Positions 1-7,608 of a stretch of 43,285 nucleotides of DNA are shown here, in pieces; within the stretch, counting starts at the first letter, position 1; each line of letters opens with the position of its first letter. The stretch lies in NCBI GenBank assembly GCA_902595465.1, contig CACJQE010000003.1, positions 60,001-103,285 of the forward strand, written 5' to 3'. The notes under the pieces are model-generated. The model searched no databases. It saw only the letters and a list, made by a program, of their open reading frames with translations, and was not told the origin of the DNA. Source of the DNA: an uncultured Pelagibacteraceae bacterium. Lineage in GTDB: Bacteria > Pseudomonadota > Alphaproteobacteria > Pelagibacterales > Pelagibacteraceae. The translations under genes were made by a program, and so were the position numbers.

Positions 1-417
1 TTAGGATGTTATAATTTTGCACTTTTAAATAAAGACAAAAAATATGGGGTTACAGCTCATGAAATGACAAAAAAAGTTGATACAGGTAAAATTTTTAAAG
101 TAAAATATTTTCCTATTAAAACTAATGAAAACGTTGAGACGCTAATAGAAAAGTCCTATGCTCAAATGTTTAATCTATTTAAAGAAACTATGGTAGAGTT
201 TAAAAGAAAAAAAGTTATTAGATATTCCAGACTTAGATGGCTAAGAAAACCTTGCAATAGAAAAGAATTTGAAAAAATATTTGAATTAAAAAACTTCGAC
301 AACAAAAAACATATTTTTAATGTTATAAGATCAACATACTTAAAAGGTTTTAATGGCCCATATATAGATTTATATGGTAATAAATTTATATATTCACCTG
401 ATGAAAAAAAAAAATAA
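1..417 (+). CDS. Formyltransferase-family protein, C-terminal part (5' end outside window)
   Basis: The reading frame is open from the first base, so the start lies upstream of the window. The visible 138 residues begin in the conserved core of the formyl_trans_N fold: 'GVTAHEMTKKVDTGKI' matches the family's GVT-H-x2-DTG-I signature, which holds a catalytic Asp. It ends with a small extra domain containing 'FNGPYIDLYGNKFIY', reminiscent of the C-terminal part of sugar N-formyltransferases. These enzymes move a formyl group from N10-formyl-THF to an amino sugar or to Met-tRNA. Adjacency to NeuB and NeuC suggests a sugar amine as acceptor, for example an N-formyl on a legionaminate precursor; that is inference. 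The stop overlaps the next gene's start by 17 bases. Confidence 0.78.
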   Translation, partial: LGCYNFALLNKDKKYGVTAHEMTKKVDTGKIFKVKYFPIKTNENVETLIEKSYAQMFNLFKETMVEFKRKKVIRYSRLRWLRKPCNRKEFEKIFELKNFDNKKHIFNVIRSTYLKGFNGPYIDLYGNKFIYSPDEKKK

Positions 418-1408
418 TACTTATATTATTGCAGAAGCTGGTGTTAATCATAACGGCTCTATTATAAAAGCAAAGAAGTTAATCGATTTAGCCAAAACAA
501 GTGGAGCTGATGCTATAAAATTTCAAACTTTCACCGCTAACGAATTAGCAACTTACAATGCACCAAAAGCAAAATATCAAATAAAAAATTCTAGTGAAGA
601 CAACCAATATTTGATGCTTAAAAAATTAGAGTTAAAAAAAAAATTCCATAAAGATTTAATTACATATTGTAAGAAAAAAAAAATAGAATTTTTATCCTCA
701 GGTTTTTCATTAGAAGATCTATCATTTTTAAAAAAATTAAATCTTAAAAAATATAAAATTCCATCAGGAGAAATTAATAACTTTCCATACTTAAAAAAAA
801 TTGCCTCATTCAAAAAAAATATAATCATGTCGACAGGGATGTCCTCTATTAAAGAAATATCACAAGCTTTAAAATATTTGTTAAAATTTGGACTAAAAAG
901 AAAGAAAATAACTTTACTGCATTGTATTTCTGAGTACCCAACAAAAGAAATTAAACTTAATTTGAATGTAATTAAAACACTTAGAAGTCGATTTAAAATA
1001 AAAGTAGGTTTGTCGGATCATTCGAATTCTATTTTAGCACCGTCTTTGGCCGTTACTCTCGGAGCAACAATAATTGAGAAACACTTAACAATTAGTAACA
1101 AACTACCTGGCCCCGACCATTCGACTAGTTTGAATCCAATAAATTTTAGAAAAATGGTAAATATGGTTCGTATAACTGAAAAAATTCTTGGTGATGGTAT
1201 TAAGAGGATTTCAAAAGAAGAAAAACAAAATAAAATTATAGTTAGAAAATCAATTGTTGCAAAAAAAAATATTTTTAAAGGAGAAAAATATACATATGAT
1301 AATTTGACACTTAAACGTCCATCATTGGGCATTCCACCAATTAAAATTTTTAAAATTATAGGCAAAAAAGCAAAAAAAAATTATTTAAAAGACGATTTTA
1401 TTAAATGA
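401..1408 (+). CDS. legI: Nonulosonate (legionaminic/sialic acid) synthase with SAF domain
   Basis: NeuB-family synthase (335 aa) that would condense phosphoenolpyruvate with a 6-carbon N-acyl sugar to form a 9-carbon nonulosonic acid. The N-terminal TIM barrel carries 'IAEAGVNHNG' (about 10-19), then 'LSDHS', 'IIEKHLT' and 'GPDHSTSL'. A C-terminal SAF (antifreeze-like) domain follows at about 275-335, with 'KRPSLGIPP'. The length is normal for a full NeuB. I take ATG 401 rather than ATG 374, because homology begins at KKKNNTYIIAEAG and the earlier start would only add residues inside the upstream gene. An 11-A run directly follows the start codon. Neighbours (NeuC, PtmE-like, NeuA) point to legionaminate rather than Neu5Ac, but the exact substrate cannot be read from sequence alone. 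Confidence 0.9.
   Translation: MKKKNNTYIIAEAGVNHNGSIIKAKKLIDLAKTSGADAIKFQTFTANELATYNAPKAKYQIKNSSEDNQYLMLKKLELKKKFHKDLITYCKKKKIEFLSSGFSLEDLSFLKKLNLKKYKIPSGEINNFPYLKKIASFKKNIIMSTGMSSIKEISQALKYLLKFGLKRKKITLLHCISEYPTKEIKLNLNVIKTLRSRFKIKVGLSDHSNSILAPSLAVTLGATIIEKHLTISNKLPGPDHSTSLNPINFRKMVNMVRITEKILGDGIKRISKEEKQNKIIVRKSIVAKKNIFKGEKYTYDNLTLKRPSLGIPPIKIFKIIGKKAKKNYLKDDFIK
404..414 (+). repeat. Poly-A tract (11 A) in a formyltransferase/NeuB overlap
   Basis: Eleven consecutive A residues follow the NeuB start codon and also lie just before the formyltransferase stop. A length change of one base would shift NeuB at codon 2 and alter the formyltransferase C-terminus. Tracts this long are common at this base composition, so a regulatory role is only a possibility. 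Confidence 0.5.
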
Positions 1409-2553
1409 AAAAAAAAATTTTCTTAGTAACTAGTAGTAGAGCAGATTATGACCATTTGTATTGGTTAATGAAAAATTTAATTAAAATTGACAGATTTAAA
1501 TTAACCCTGCTCGTTACTGGAAATCATATGGAAAAAAAGTTTGGCAATACAATAAGTAAAATCAAAGTAGAAAATAAAATCAAATTACTTAAATTAAAGA
1601 TTAGTTTTAAAGAAGATTCTAAAAATTCAATTTCAAAATCTCTTGCAAACATAATTTCTAAAAGTTCTATTTGTTTTGATAAACATAAACCTAATTTGAT
1701 TATTTTACTTGGTGATAGGTTTGAAATTTTAGGTTGTGCAATAGGTGCATCAATTAATAATATACCTTTAGCACATTTAAATGGAGGAGAAGTGACCGCA
1801 GGAGCTATAGACGAATGGTCAAGACATTCAATAACCAAGATGTCTAATTTTCATTTTGTGGCAAACAAGGTTTACAAAAAAAGAGTAATACAGTTGGGAG
1901 AAGACCCAAAGAAAGTTTTTTGTACAGGAGGTTTAAGTGCAGACAATGTAAAAAAAACTAAAATATTAAAAAAAAATATTTTAGAATCAAAATTAGGTAA
2001 AAATTTATTAAAAAAAAATATTTTAATTACCTATCATCCAGAAACTTTGGAAAAAAAAAAATCAAGTTATCTTTTTGCCAACATTTTAAAAGCCCTTGAA
2101 AAATTGAACGATGTAGGCCTATTCTTTACCTCTCCAAATGCAGATCCAGATAATTCAGTAATAACCAAAATGATAAATAATTTTGTTAAAAAAAATAAAA
2201 ATGCATACTTTTTCTTAAATTTAGGTAGACAAAAATATTTATCGTTAATGCGTCATTGCAACATAATTTTAGGAAATTCATCAAGTGGTCTTCTAGAGGC
2301 ACCTTATTTAGGAACGTATACAATTAATATTGGAGATAGACAGTTAGGCAGATTAAAGTCTAATACAATTTATGATGTCAAAAATGAAAGAAATAAAATT
2401 AATATCCTAATAAATAAGTTGATTTCAAAAAAAAAACACAAAATAATAAAGTTAATGTATGGAAGAGGCAATGCAGCAAAAAATATTACAGATATAATAA
2501 GAAAAATAGATTTTGATAGTATAAATTTAAAAAAAAAATTTTATGACCTTTAA
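1405..2553 (+). CDS. legG: Hydrolysing UDP/GDP-N-acyl-sugar 2-epimerase (NeuC/LegG)
   Basis: 382-aa epimerase_2 family protein with a GT-B fold. It should release the nucleotide while inverting C2 to give the free N-acyl sugar used by the synthase upstream. Visible motifs are 'SRADYDHLYWLM' (11-22), 'LLGDRFE' (101-107), 'HLNGGEVTAGAIDE' (124-137), 'YHPET' near 210 and the nucleotide-binding 'LGNSSSGLLEAPYLG' in the C-terminal half. GDRFE and the downstream HxNGGE are typical of hydrolysing NeuC/LegG members rather than non-hydrolysing WecB. ATGA overlap with NeuB implies translational coupling. The adjacent PtmE-like gene suggests a GDP-linked substrate, as in the Campylobacter legionaminate pathway; this is inference. 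Confidence 0.9.
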   Translation: MKKKIFLVTSSRADYDHLYWLMKNLIKIDRFKLTLLVTGNHMEKKFGNTISKIKVENKIKLLKLKISFKEDSKNSISKSLANIISKSSICFDKHKPNLIILLGDRFEILGCAIGASINNIPLAHLNGGEVTAGAIDEWSRHSITKMSNFHFVANKVYKKRVIQLGEDPKKVFCTGGLSADNVKKTKILKKNILESKLGKNLLKKNILITYHPETLEKKKSSYLFANILKALEKLNDVGLFFTSPNADPDNSVITKMINNFVKKNKNAYFFLNLGRQKYLSLMRHCNIILGNSSSGLLEAPYLGTYTINIGDRQLGRLKSNTIYDVKNERNKINILINKLISKKKHKIIKLMYGRGNAAKNITDIIRKIDFDSINLKKKFYDL

Positions 2554-3601
2554 AAATTTAATAATTGATGAAAACACAAAGATAATCAATGCACTAAAGC
2601 AATTAAGTAAGACAGGTGAAAAGAATTTAGTTGTTATTAATGCAAATAAAAAATTGGTAGGGGTTTTGTCTGATGGAGATTTAAGACGAGCAATACTAAA
2701 AAAAATTAACATTAACAACTCAATAAAAAATATTTATAATAAAAAGCCACTTTTTTTCTATAAAGACAAATTAAAATTAAGCGACATAAAAAAAATTTTA
2801 GTTTCTAAAAAACTTTTTTTCGCACCTATAATTGATAAAACAAAAAATATTACTGATATAATTACATGGGATTTTATTTTTGGAAAAAAAAATAGAACCA
2901 AAAATGTAAAAATTAAAATACCTGTTATTGTTATGGCAGGTGGCAAAGGAACAAGATTGCAACCTTTTACAGATATTTTGCCCAAACCACTTATACCAAT
3001 AAATGGAAAGTCTGTATTAGAACATGTATTTGATAAATTTTTAAATTATGGTTTAAAAGAATTTTATTTATCAATTAATTATAAAAGTAAAATCTTAAAA
3101 GCTTTTTTTGATGAATTGAAACCAAATTATAAAATAAAATTTTTGGAAGAAAAAAAACCTTTAGGTACCGCTGGACCGATAGGAATTATTAATTTAAAAA
3201 ATAGTAAAACTTTTTTTGTCACAAATTCAGACATAATTTTAGATATCGATTATTTTGATCTTTTAAATTTTCACTTAGAAAATAAAAATATAGCTACATG
3301 TGTTGTTGCGGCAAAAGATTATGTAATTCCTTATGGTACATGTAAGATTAATTCTTCAGGCAAGTTATTACAGCTAAAAGAAAAGCCAACATATAATTTT
3401 TTAGTAAACACTGGACTTTATTTATTTGATAAATCGGTTTTAAATTTAATTAAAAAAAACGAAAAAATGGATATGAATGAATTGATTGGAATTATGTTGA
3501 AAAAAAACTTAAAAATAATGGTTTATCCTGTATCTGAAAAATCTTGGATAGATGTTGGACAATGGAATGAATACAAAAAAGCGATAACAAAACTTGCATG
3601 A
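2543..3601 (+). CDS. ptmE: CBS-domain nucleotidyltransferase, PtmE-like (GlcN-1-P guanylyltransferase candidate)
   Basis: 352 aa with two fused parts. Residues 1 to about 118 form a pair of CBS motifs ('VVINANKKLVGVLSDGDLRRA'-type loop at about 30-50). From about 125 there is a sugar-nucleotidyltransferase fold with the signature 'MAGGKGTRL' (131-139), 'LPKPLIPING' and 'TNSDIILD'. This CBS-NTP_transferase architecture is that of PtmE, which in Campylobacter jejuni makes GDP-glucosamine for legionaminate synthesis. CBS pairs bind adenosyl nucleotides, so allosteric control is possible. The start overlaps the NeuC stop by 11 bases. Mannose-1-P guanylyltransferase activity is the main alternative, but the position between LegG and LegF favours PtmE. 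Confidence 0.85.
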   Translation: MTFKNLIIDENTKIINALKQLSKTGEKNLVVINANKKLVGVLSDGDLRRAILKKININNSIKNIYNKKPLFFYKDKLKLSDIKKILVSKKLFFAPIIDKTKNITDIITWDFIFGKKNRTKNVKIKIPVIVMAGGKGTRLQPFTDILPKPLIPINGKSVLEHVFDKFLNYGLKEFYLSINYKSKILKAFFDELKPNYKIKFLEEKKPLGTAGPIGIINLKNSKTFFVTNSDIILDIDYFDLLNFHLENKNIATCVVAAKDYVIPYGTCKINSSGKLLQLKEKPTYNFLVNTGLYLFDKSVLNLIKKNEKMDMNELIGIMLKKNLKIMVYPVSEKSWIDVGQWNEYKKAITKLA

Positions 3602-4290
3602 AAATTTTATGTACAATATGTGCAAGAAAAGGATCAAAAGGCGTAACAAACAAAAATTTTCTTACATTAAATGGAAAAAAATTAATTTTTCATTCTCTTG
3701 ATCAAGCACTTAAAGTTAAAAAAATTGATAATATCGTAATTTCTTCTGACGTGAAGCTTTCTAGAAAAGAACTAAAAAAAAGAAATATTAGTCAATTTTT
3801 TTTAAGAAATAAAAGCTTATCTTCAGATAATTCTGGTAAAGTTGAGGTAATAAGAGACGCTTTAGTTAGATCAGAAAAATATTATGATAAAACATTTGAT
3901 TTGATAATAGATTTGGACGTTACTTCACCATTAAGACAGTTAAAAGATATACAAAAATGTATAAATAAAATAATTAAGGAGAATAACAATAATTTAATCA
4001 CAGTTTGTGACTCTAGAAAAAATCCTTATTTTAACATGATAGAGTTAAAGGATAATTTTTTTCCAAAAATAATAAAAAAATCAAAAAAAAACATATTAAG
4101 AAGACAAGATGCACCAAAGGTTTTTGAAATGAATGCCTCAATATATATATGGAAAAGAGAGTTTCTAATGAAAAATATAAATCTTTTTACAAGAAAAACA
4201 TCTATTTATAAAATGCCATTTAATAGATCAATAGATATAGATTCAGTTGATGATTTAAAATTAGTTAGATATTTTAATAATAAAAAATGA
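3598..4290 (+). CDS. legF: CMP-nonulosonate cytidylyltransferase (NeuA/LegF)
   Basis: 230-aa cytidylyltransferase of the NeuA/KdsB fold, which activates the free nonulosonic acid with CTP to the CMP-sugar used by glycosyltransferases. The P-loop-like motif is 'ARKGSKGVTNKN' (9-20), followed by 'VISSD' near 48-51 and 'LDVTSPLR' (106-113), then a conserved C-terminal 'IDIDSVDDL' segment that closes the active site. Full length for single-domain NeuA. ATGA overlaps at both ends place it in one unit with LegG, PtmE and the SDR. A second NeuA homologue sits at 7609-8304; the two differ substantially, so they probably serve different acids. Confidence 0.9.
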   Translation: MKILCTICARKGSKGVTNKNFLTLNGKKLIFHSLDQALKVKKIDNIVISSDVKLSRKELKKRNISQFFLRNKSLSSDNSGKVEVIRDALVRSEKYYDKTFDLIIDLDVTSPLRQLKDIQKCINKIIKENNNNLITVCDSRKNPYFNMIELKDNFFPKIIKKSKKNILRRQDAPKVFEMNASIYIWKREFLMKNINLFTRKTSIYKMPFNRSIDIDSVDDLKLVRYFNNKK

Positions 4291-5054
4291 AAAAAAAATT
4301 AGTGTTCATTGTAGGTGGCAATGGAAGTATTGGGACCGAAATACATAAAAAATTTGATAAATTAAAAAATTATCGAATAATAATTTTAGATATAAAAAAA
4401 AATAAAAAATTAAATAGCAACATACATCAGGTCTATTTTGATTTAAGTAAATTAAAAACCATTCAAAATAATATCAAAAAAGTTATAAAAAAATTTGGTT
4501 GTCCTGATGTCTTTATAAATACGTCATACCCAATTACAAAAATGTGGAAAAATATAAGTTACAATAATTTAGACTATATTTCATTATCCAAAAACATAGA
4601 AATACATTTAAACTCTTTTGCTTTATCTGCTAATGAGGTCGCTAAACATATGGCAAAAAATAAAGTTAAAGGTAGTATAATAATATTAAATTCAATTTAT
4701 GGGACTTTAGGTCAAGATAATAACCTTTACAAAAATACAAATATCAAGCCTAATCCAATATATTCTTTAATTAAAGGTGGCTTGGCAAATTTTGTAAAAG
4801 GTTTGGCTGCTTACTATGGAAAATATGAAATTAGAGTCAATTCTATAATTGCAGGCGGTATTAAGGGAAATATTGCTGGCTCAAAAATAAAACAAAATCA
4901 AAATTTCAAAAAAAAATATAATTTAAAAACACCTTTAGGTAGAATGGCGAGAGCAGATGAAATTGCTTCACCAGTTATATTTCTGGCTTCTGATGAGGCT
5001 TCATACGTCACGGGAGCAAATTATTTTGTAGATGGGGGATTCTCAATAATTTAA
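4287..5054 (+). CDS. ptmA: Short-chain dehydrogenase/reductase, PtmA-like
   Basis: 255-aa classical SDR. The Rossmann cofactor motif is 'GGNGSIGTEI' (10-19), the catalytic triad is S136 with Y159-x3-K163 ('YSLIK'), and there is a C-terminal 'ASYVTGANYFVDGG' typical of FabG-like enzymes. In Campylobacter an SDR of this type (PtmA) lies with the legionaminate genes; its exact step is less settled than the rest of the pathway, with precursor sugar supply proposed. The gene shares an ATGA with LegF and one base with the next gene, so it belongs to the nonulosonate unit. Fatty-acid-type KR activity is possible from fold alone but unlikely in this context. Confidence 0.8.
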   Translation: MKKKLVFIVGGNGSIGTEIHKKFDKLKNYRIIILDIKKNKKLNSNIHQVYFDLSKLKTIQNNIKKVIKKFGCPDVFINTSYPITKMWKNISYNNLDYISLSKNIEIHLNSFALSANEVAKHMAKNKVKGSIIILNSIYGTLGQDNNLYKNTNIKPNPIYSLIKGGLANFVKGLAAYYGKYEIRVNSIIAGGIKGNIAGSKIKQNQNFKKKYNLKTPLGRMARADEIASPVIFLASDEASYVTGANYFVDGGFSII

Positions 5055-6166
5055 TGGACAATATTTTTTGGTGTAAAAATTGTTTAAATATGTCCACAAG
5101 ACCAAGAATATCCTTTGATAACAGAGGTTTTTGTAATGCATGCCAATGGATGGAAGAAAAAAAAAAATTAAATTGGAATAAAAGATTAATTGAGCTTAAA
5201 AATATAATAAAAAAAAATAGAAATGAGAACTCTACATATGATTGTTTAGTTCCAGTAAGTGGTGGAAAAGATGGAGCGTATGTCGCTTATAAACTAAAAG
5301 AAGATTATGGGCTAAATGTGCTCACAGTAACTTCCAGACCACCATTAGAATCTGATGTTGGAAAAAAGAATCTTAGTAAGTTTGTTAGCAAAGAATTTGA
5401 TCATATTCATATAACAGCAAATTTTAAATCAATGCAAACTTTAAATAAATTAGGACTTATTTATAAAGGGTCTCCATATTATGGATGGCTTATTTCAATA
5501 TTCAGTGTTGTGATAAGAGTCGCTATCCAAAATAACATTAATTTAATATTTTATGGTGAAGATGGAGAGGTTGAATATGGAGGCTCAACTCAAAATAAAA
5601 ATCAACCTTTATTTGAGACAAGTTACATAATTAATAATTATTTTGAAGGTGATTATAAAAAAATAATTCAAGAAAGTAATCTTAGTAAAGAGGATTTATT
5701 TTGGTTTAATTTGGATGATATTAGTGAAGAAAAGCTTAAGAAAATAAATCTTACACATTGGGGGTATTTTGAGCCTTGGGATCCATATAGGAATTATTTA
5801 CTAGCAAAGAAAAAGTATGGCCTAGAAGAAAGTGAGTCAGCAAACGAAGGAACTTTTACCAATTTTGCACAAAATGACCAGGCGCTTTTTGCACTACATA
5901 TGTATTTGATGTATTTAAAATTTGGATTTGGAAGAGCAACTCAAGATGCTGGAATTGAAATTCGTAGAGGAGCTATGGACCGTGAACAGGCTATTAACCT
6001 AGTAAATCTATATGACAATAATTATCCAGAAAATTTTATAGATTTGTATTTAAACTACTATCAGATAAACTTTCAAGAATTTAGTGATGTTTTAGATAAA
6101 TTTGCCAATAAAAAATTATTTGAAAAAAAAAATGGTAAATGGACTCCTAAGTTTTATATAAAATAA
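5054..6166 (+). CDS. N-acetyl sugar amidotransferase (WbpG/PseA/LpsM family)
   Basis: 370-aa ATP-pyrophosphatase-type amidotransferase. An N-terminal zinc-ribbon has Cys pairs at 7/10 and 27/30 ('CKNC' and 'CNAC'). The PP-loop 'SGGKDG' is at 69-74 and 'FYGEDGEVEYGG' lies mid-protein. Members such as PseA and WbpG convert an N-acetyl (or N-acyl) group on a sugar to an amidino group using ammonia. The next two genes encode HisH- and HisF-like proteins, the expected ammonia-generating and channelling partners, as in the Pseudomonas aeruginosa wbpG-hisH-hisF trio. The likely product is an acetamidino (or formimidoyl) nonulosonate such as 5-acetimidoyl legionaminate; the exact position is inference. 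Confidence 0.9.
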   Translation: MDNIFWCKNCLNMSTRPRISFDNRGFCNACQWMEEKKKLNWNKRLIELKNIIKKNRNENSTYDCLVPVSGGKDGAYVAYKLKEDYGLNVLTVTSRPPLESDVGKKNLSKFVSKEFDHIHITANFKSMQTLNKLGLIYKGSPYYGWLISIFSVVIRVAIQNNINLIFYGEDGEVEYGGSTQNKNQPLFETSYIINNYFEGDYKKIIQESNLSKEDLFWFNLDDISEEKLKKINLTHWGYFEPWDPYRNYLLAKKKYGLEESESANEGTFTNFAQNDQALFALHMYLMYLKFGFGRATQDAGIEIRRGAMDREQAINLVNLYDNNYPENFIDLYLNYYQINFQEFSDVLDKFANKKLFEKKNGKWTPKFYIK

Positions 6167-6169
6167 CCT

Positions 6170-6796
6170 ATGAAAGTAGGCATAATCAATTTCAAAATGG
6201 GAAACATCAATTCTGTGAAAAACGCATTGGAATATTTAGGCTGTCAAACTGTAATCATAAATAATCGAGACCATTTAAAAGATGAAATAAGCCATATAAT
6301 TTTGCCAGGTGTAGGTTCATTTAAGGACGCAATGAATAATTTAAGATCTATGTTAATTATAGAAAAATTAAGAGAAGAGGTATTAATAAAAAAAAAAAAA
6401 ATTTTAGGCATATGTTTGGGGATGCAATTATTGGGCTCCTCAAGTACCGAGGATGGTTTCACAAATGGATTGAGTTTTGTAGAAAATAAAGTTACTCGTT
6501 TTAATATAGAAGATATGGGAAACCTACAGATTCCACATATTGGTTTTAATAATATTAAAGTAATAAAGTCAAATAATAAATTTTTTAGTAATGTAGATGA
6601 AAAATCAAATTTTTATTTTGTGCATTCTTATAAAATGGATGTAGAAAATTTTTCTCAAAACTTCGCTACATGTAATTATGGAATAGATTTTTTAGCAGCA
6701 TTTCAAAAAGATAATATTTACGGAACTCAATTTCATCCAGAAAAAAGCCAATCTTGTGGTATCGAGTTAATATTTAATTTTTTAAATAATAAATAA
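6170..6796 (+). CDS. hisH: HisH-type glutamine amidotransferase subunit for sugar amidination
   Basis: 208-aa class I glutaminase. The nucleophile is C82 in 'GICLGMQLLG', and the catalytic His/Glu pair is H189 and E191 in 'TQFHPEKSQ'. The oxyanion segment 'LPGVGSFKDAM' is at 45-55. It would hydrolyse glutamine and pass ammonia to a HisF-like synthase. Because it lies between the WbpG-like amidotransferase and a divergent HisF, it most likely feeds sugar amidination, not histidine synthesis; no other his genes are present. The start follows the previous stop by three bases with no obvious Shine-Dalgarno, and the last base is shared with the HisF start (TAATG). A 14-A run encodes the Lys block before the active-site strand. 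Confidence 0.9.
   Translation: MKVGIINFKMGNINSVKNALEYLGCQTVIINNRDHLKDEISHIILPGVGSFKDAMNNLRSMLIIEKLREEVLIKKKKILGICLGMQLLGSSSTEDGFTNGLSFVENKVTRFNIEDMGNLQIPHIGFNNIKVIKSNNKFFSNVDEKSNFYFVHSYKMDVENFSQNFATCNYGIDFLAAFQKDNIYGTQFHPEKSQSCGIELIFNFLNNK
6388..6401 (+). repeat. Poly-A tract (14 A) inside hisH
   Basis: Fourteen consecutive A residues in frame encode a Lys stretch just upstream of the C82 active-site strand. One-base slippage would truncate the glutaminase before its nucleophile. It is one of the two longest homopolymers noticed in the window. Confidence 0.6.
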
Positions 6797-7602
6797 TGTT
6801 AAAAAAAAGAATTATTTTCACTCTATTATATGCTGATGGATATTTTTATCAAAGTAGGAATTATAATATTCAAAAGGTAGGCAACATTGAATGGCTTTTT
6901 AAAAATTATGATTTTTACAATATTTCTTATTATATTGACGAATTAATAATTTTAAATATTTCAAGAAAAGTAAAAGAAAATTTAGAATTCATAAAAAAAG
7001 TTGAATTAATATCAAAAAACTGTTTTGTTCCTATAACAGCAGGAGGTGGAATACGGAGTTTAGAAATTGCAACTGAATTGTTATCTAAATGCTGTGATAA
7101 AATTTTAATTAATTCCGCAGCTTATGAAAAGCCAAAAATTCTAGAGACAATATCAAAAGTTTTTGGACAACAATCAATAATTGTTGGGGTAGATTTTAAA
7201 AAAGATAATAAAAATTTTAAGGCTTATATTAATAATGGAGTAAAAGAAATTGATATTAACTTTAAAGATTATATTGACAATTTAAAAAATATGCCTTTTG
7301 GAGAAATAAACCTTAATTCAATTGATATGGATGGAACTGGAATGGGCCTTGACTATGACGTTTTGGGGTTCATACCTCATGACTTTCAAAAACCTATAAT
7401 TTTATCTGGTGGTTGTGGCAATGCTAAGCATATAAGTTATGGTATTAAAAACCATAAAATCAACGCTGTATCTACCTCAAATCTTTTAAATTTTTTAGGT
7501 GATGGTCTTAAAAGGTGTAGAGAAATCTTAATATCAGATAAAATTGATTTTCCAGAATGGAATATAACAAAATTAAGGAAATTTAAGAATTCTCTAAAAT
7601 GA
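6796..7602 (+). CDS. hisF: HisF-like synthase subunit for sugar amidination
   Basis: 268-aa (beta/alpha)8 barrel of the HisF family. Clear family motifs are 'TAGGGIRS' (81-88), 'VGVDF' with D133, 'SIDMDGTGMG' with D177, and 'ILSGGCGN' (202-209). The catalytic Asp that follows the first strand of histidine-pathway HisF (D11 in the Thermotoga enzyme) is replaced by Leu here ('TLLYADG', L11). This fits a specialised paralogue that channels ammonia to the neighbouring WbpG-like enzyme rather than cyclising PRFAR. It overlaps HisH by one base. The gene runs to six bases before the convergent NeuA gene, leaving no room for a terminator. Confidence 0.87.
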   Translation: MLKKRIIFTLLYADGYFYQSRNYNIQKVGNIEWLFKNYDFYNISYYIDELIILNISRKVKENLEFIKKVELISKNCFVPITAGGGIRSLEIATELLSKCCDKILINSAAYEKPKILETISKVFGQQSIIVGVDFKKDNKNFKAYINNGVKEIDINFKDYIDNLKNMPFGEINLNSIDMDGTGMGLDYDVLGFIPHDFQKPIILSGGCGNAKHISYGIKNHKINAVSTSNLLNFLGDGLKRCREILISDKIDFPEWNITKLRKFKNSLK

Positions 7603-7608
7603 TTAAAT

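Noticed and set aside
1018..1365. Antisense open frame opposite NeuB, with hydrophobic translation
   Set aside because: It mirrors a well-supported gene; antisense frames of Lys/Asn-rich genes give Phe/Leu-rich peptides. The same applies to those at 16849-17214, 18783-19127, 27404-27778 and 30215-30604.
374..1408. Longer NeuB start at ATG 374
   Set aside because: It adds nine residues inside the upstream formyltransferase and the family homology begins right after ATG 401.
6170..7602. HisH and HisF as part of histidine biosynthesis
   Set aside because: No other his genes nearby, the HisF lacks the first catalytic Asp, and the WbpG-like gene is directly upstream.
7603..7608. Bidirectional terminator between HisF and the convergent NeuA gene
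   Set aside because: Only six bases separate the stops and no stable hairpin could be found across them.
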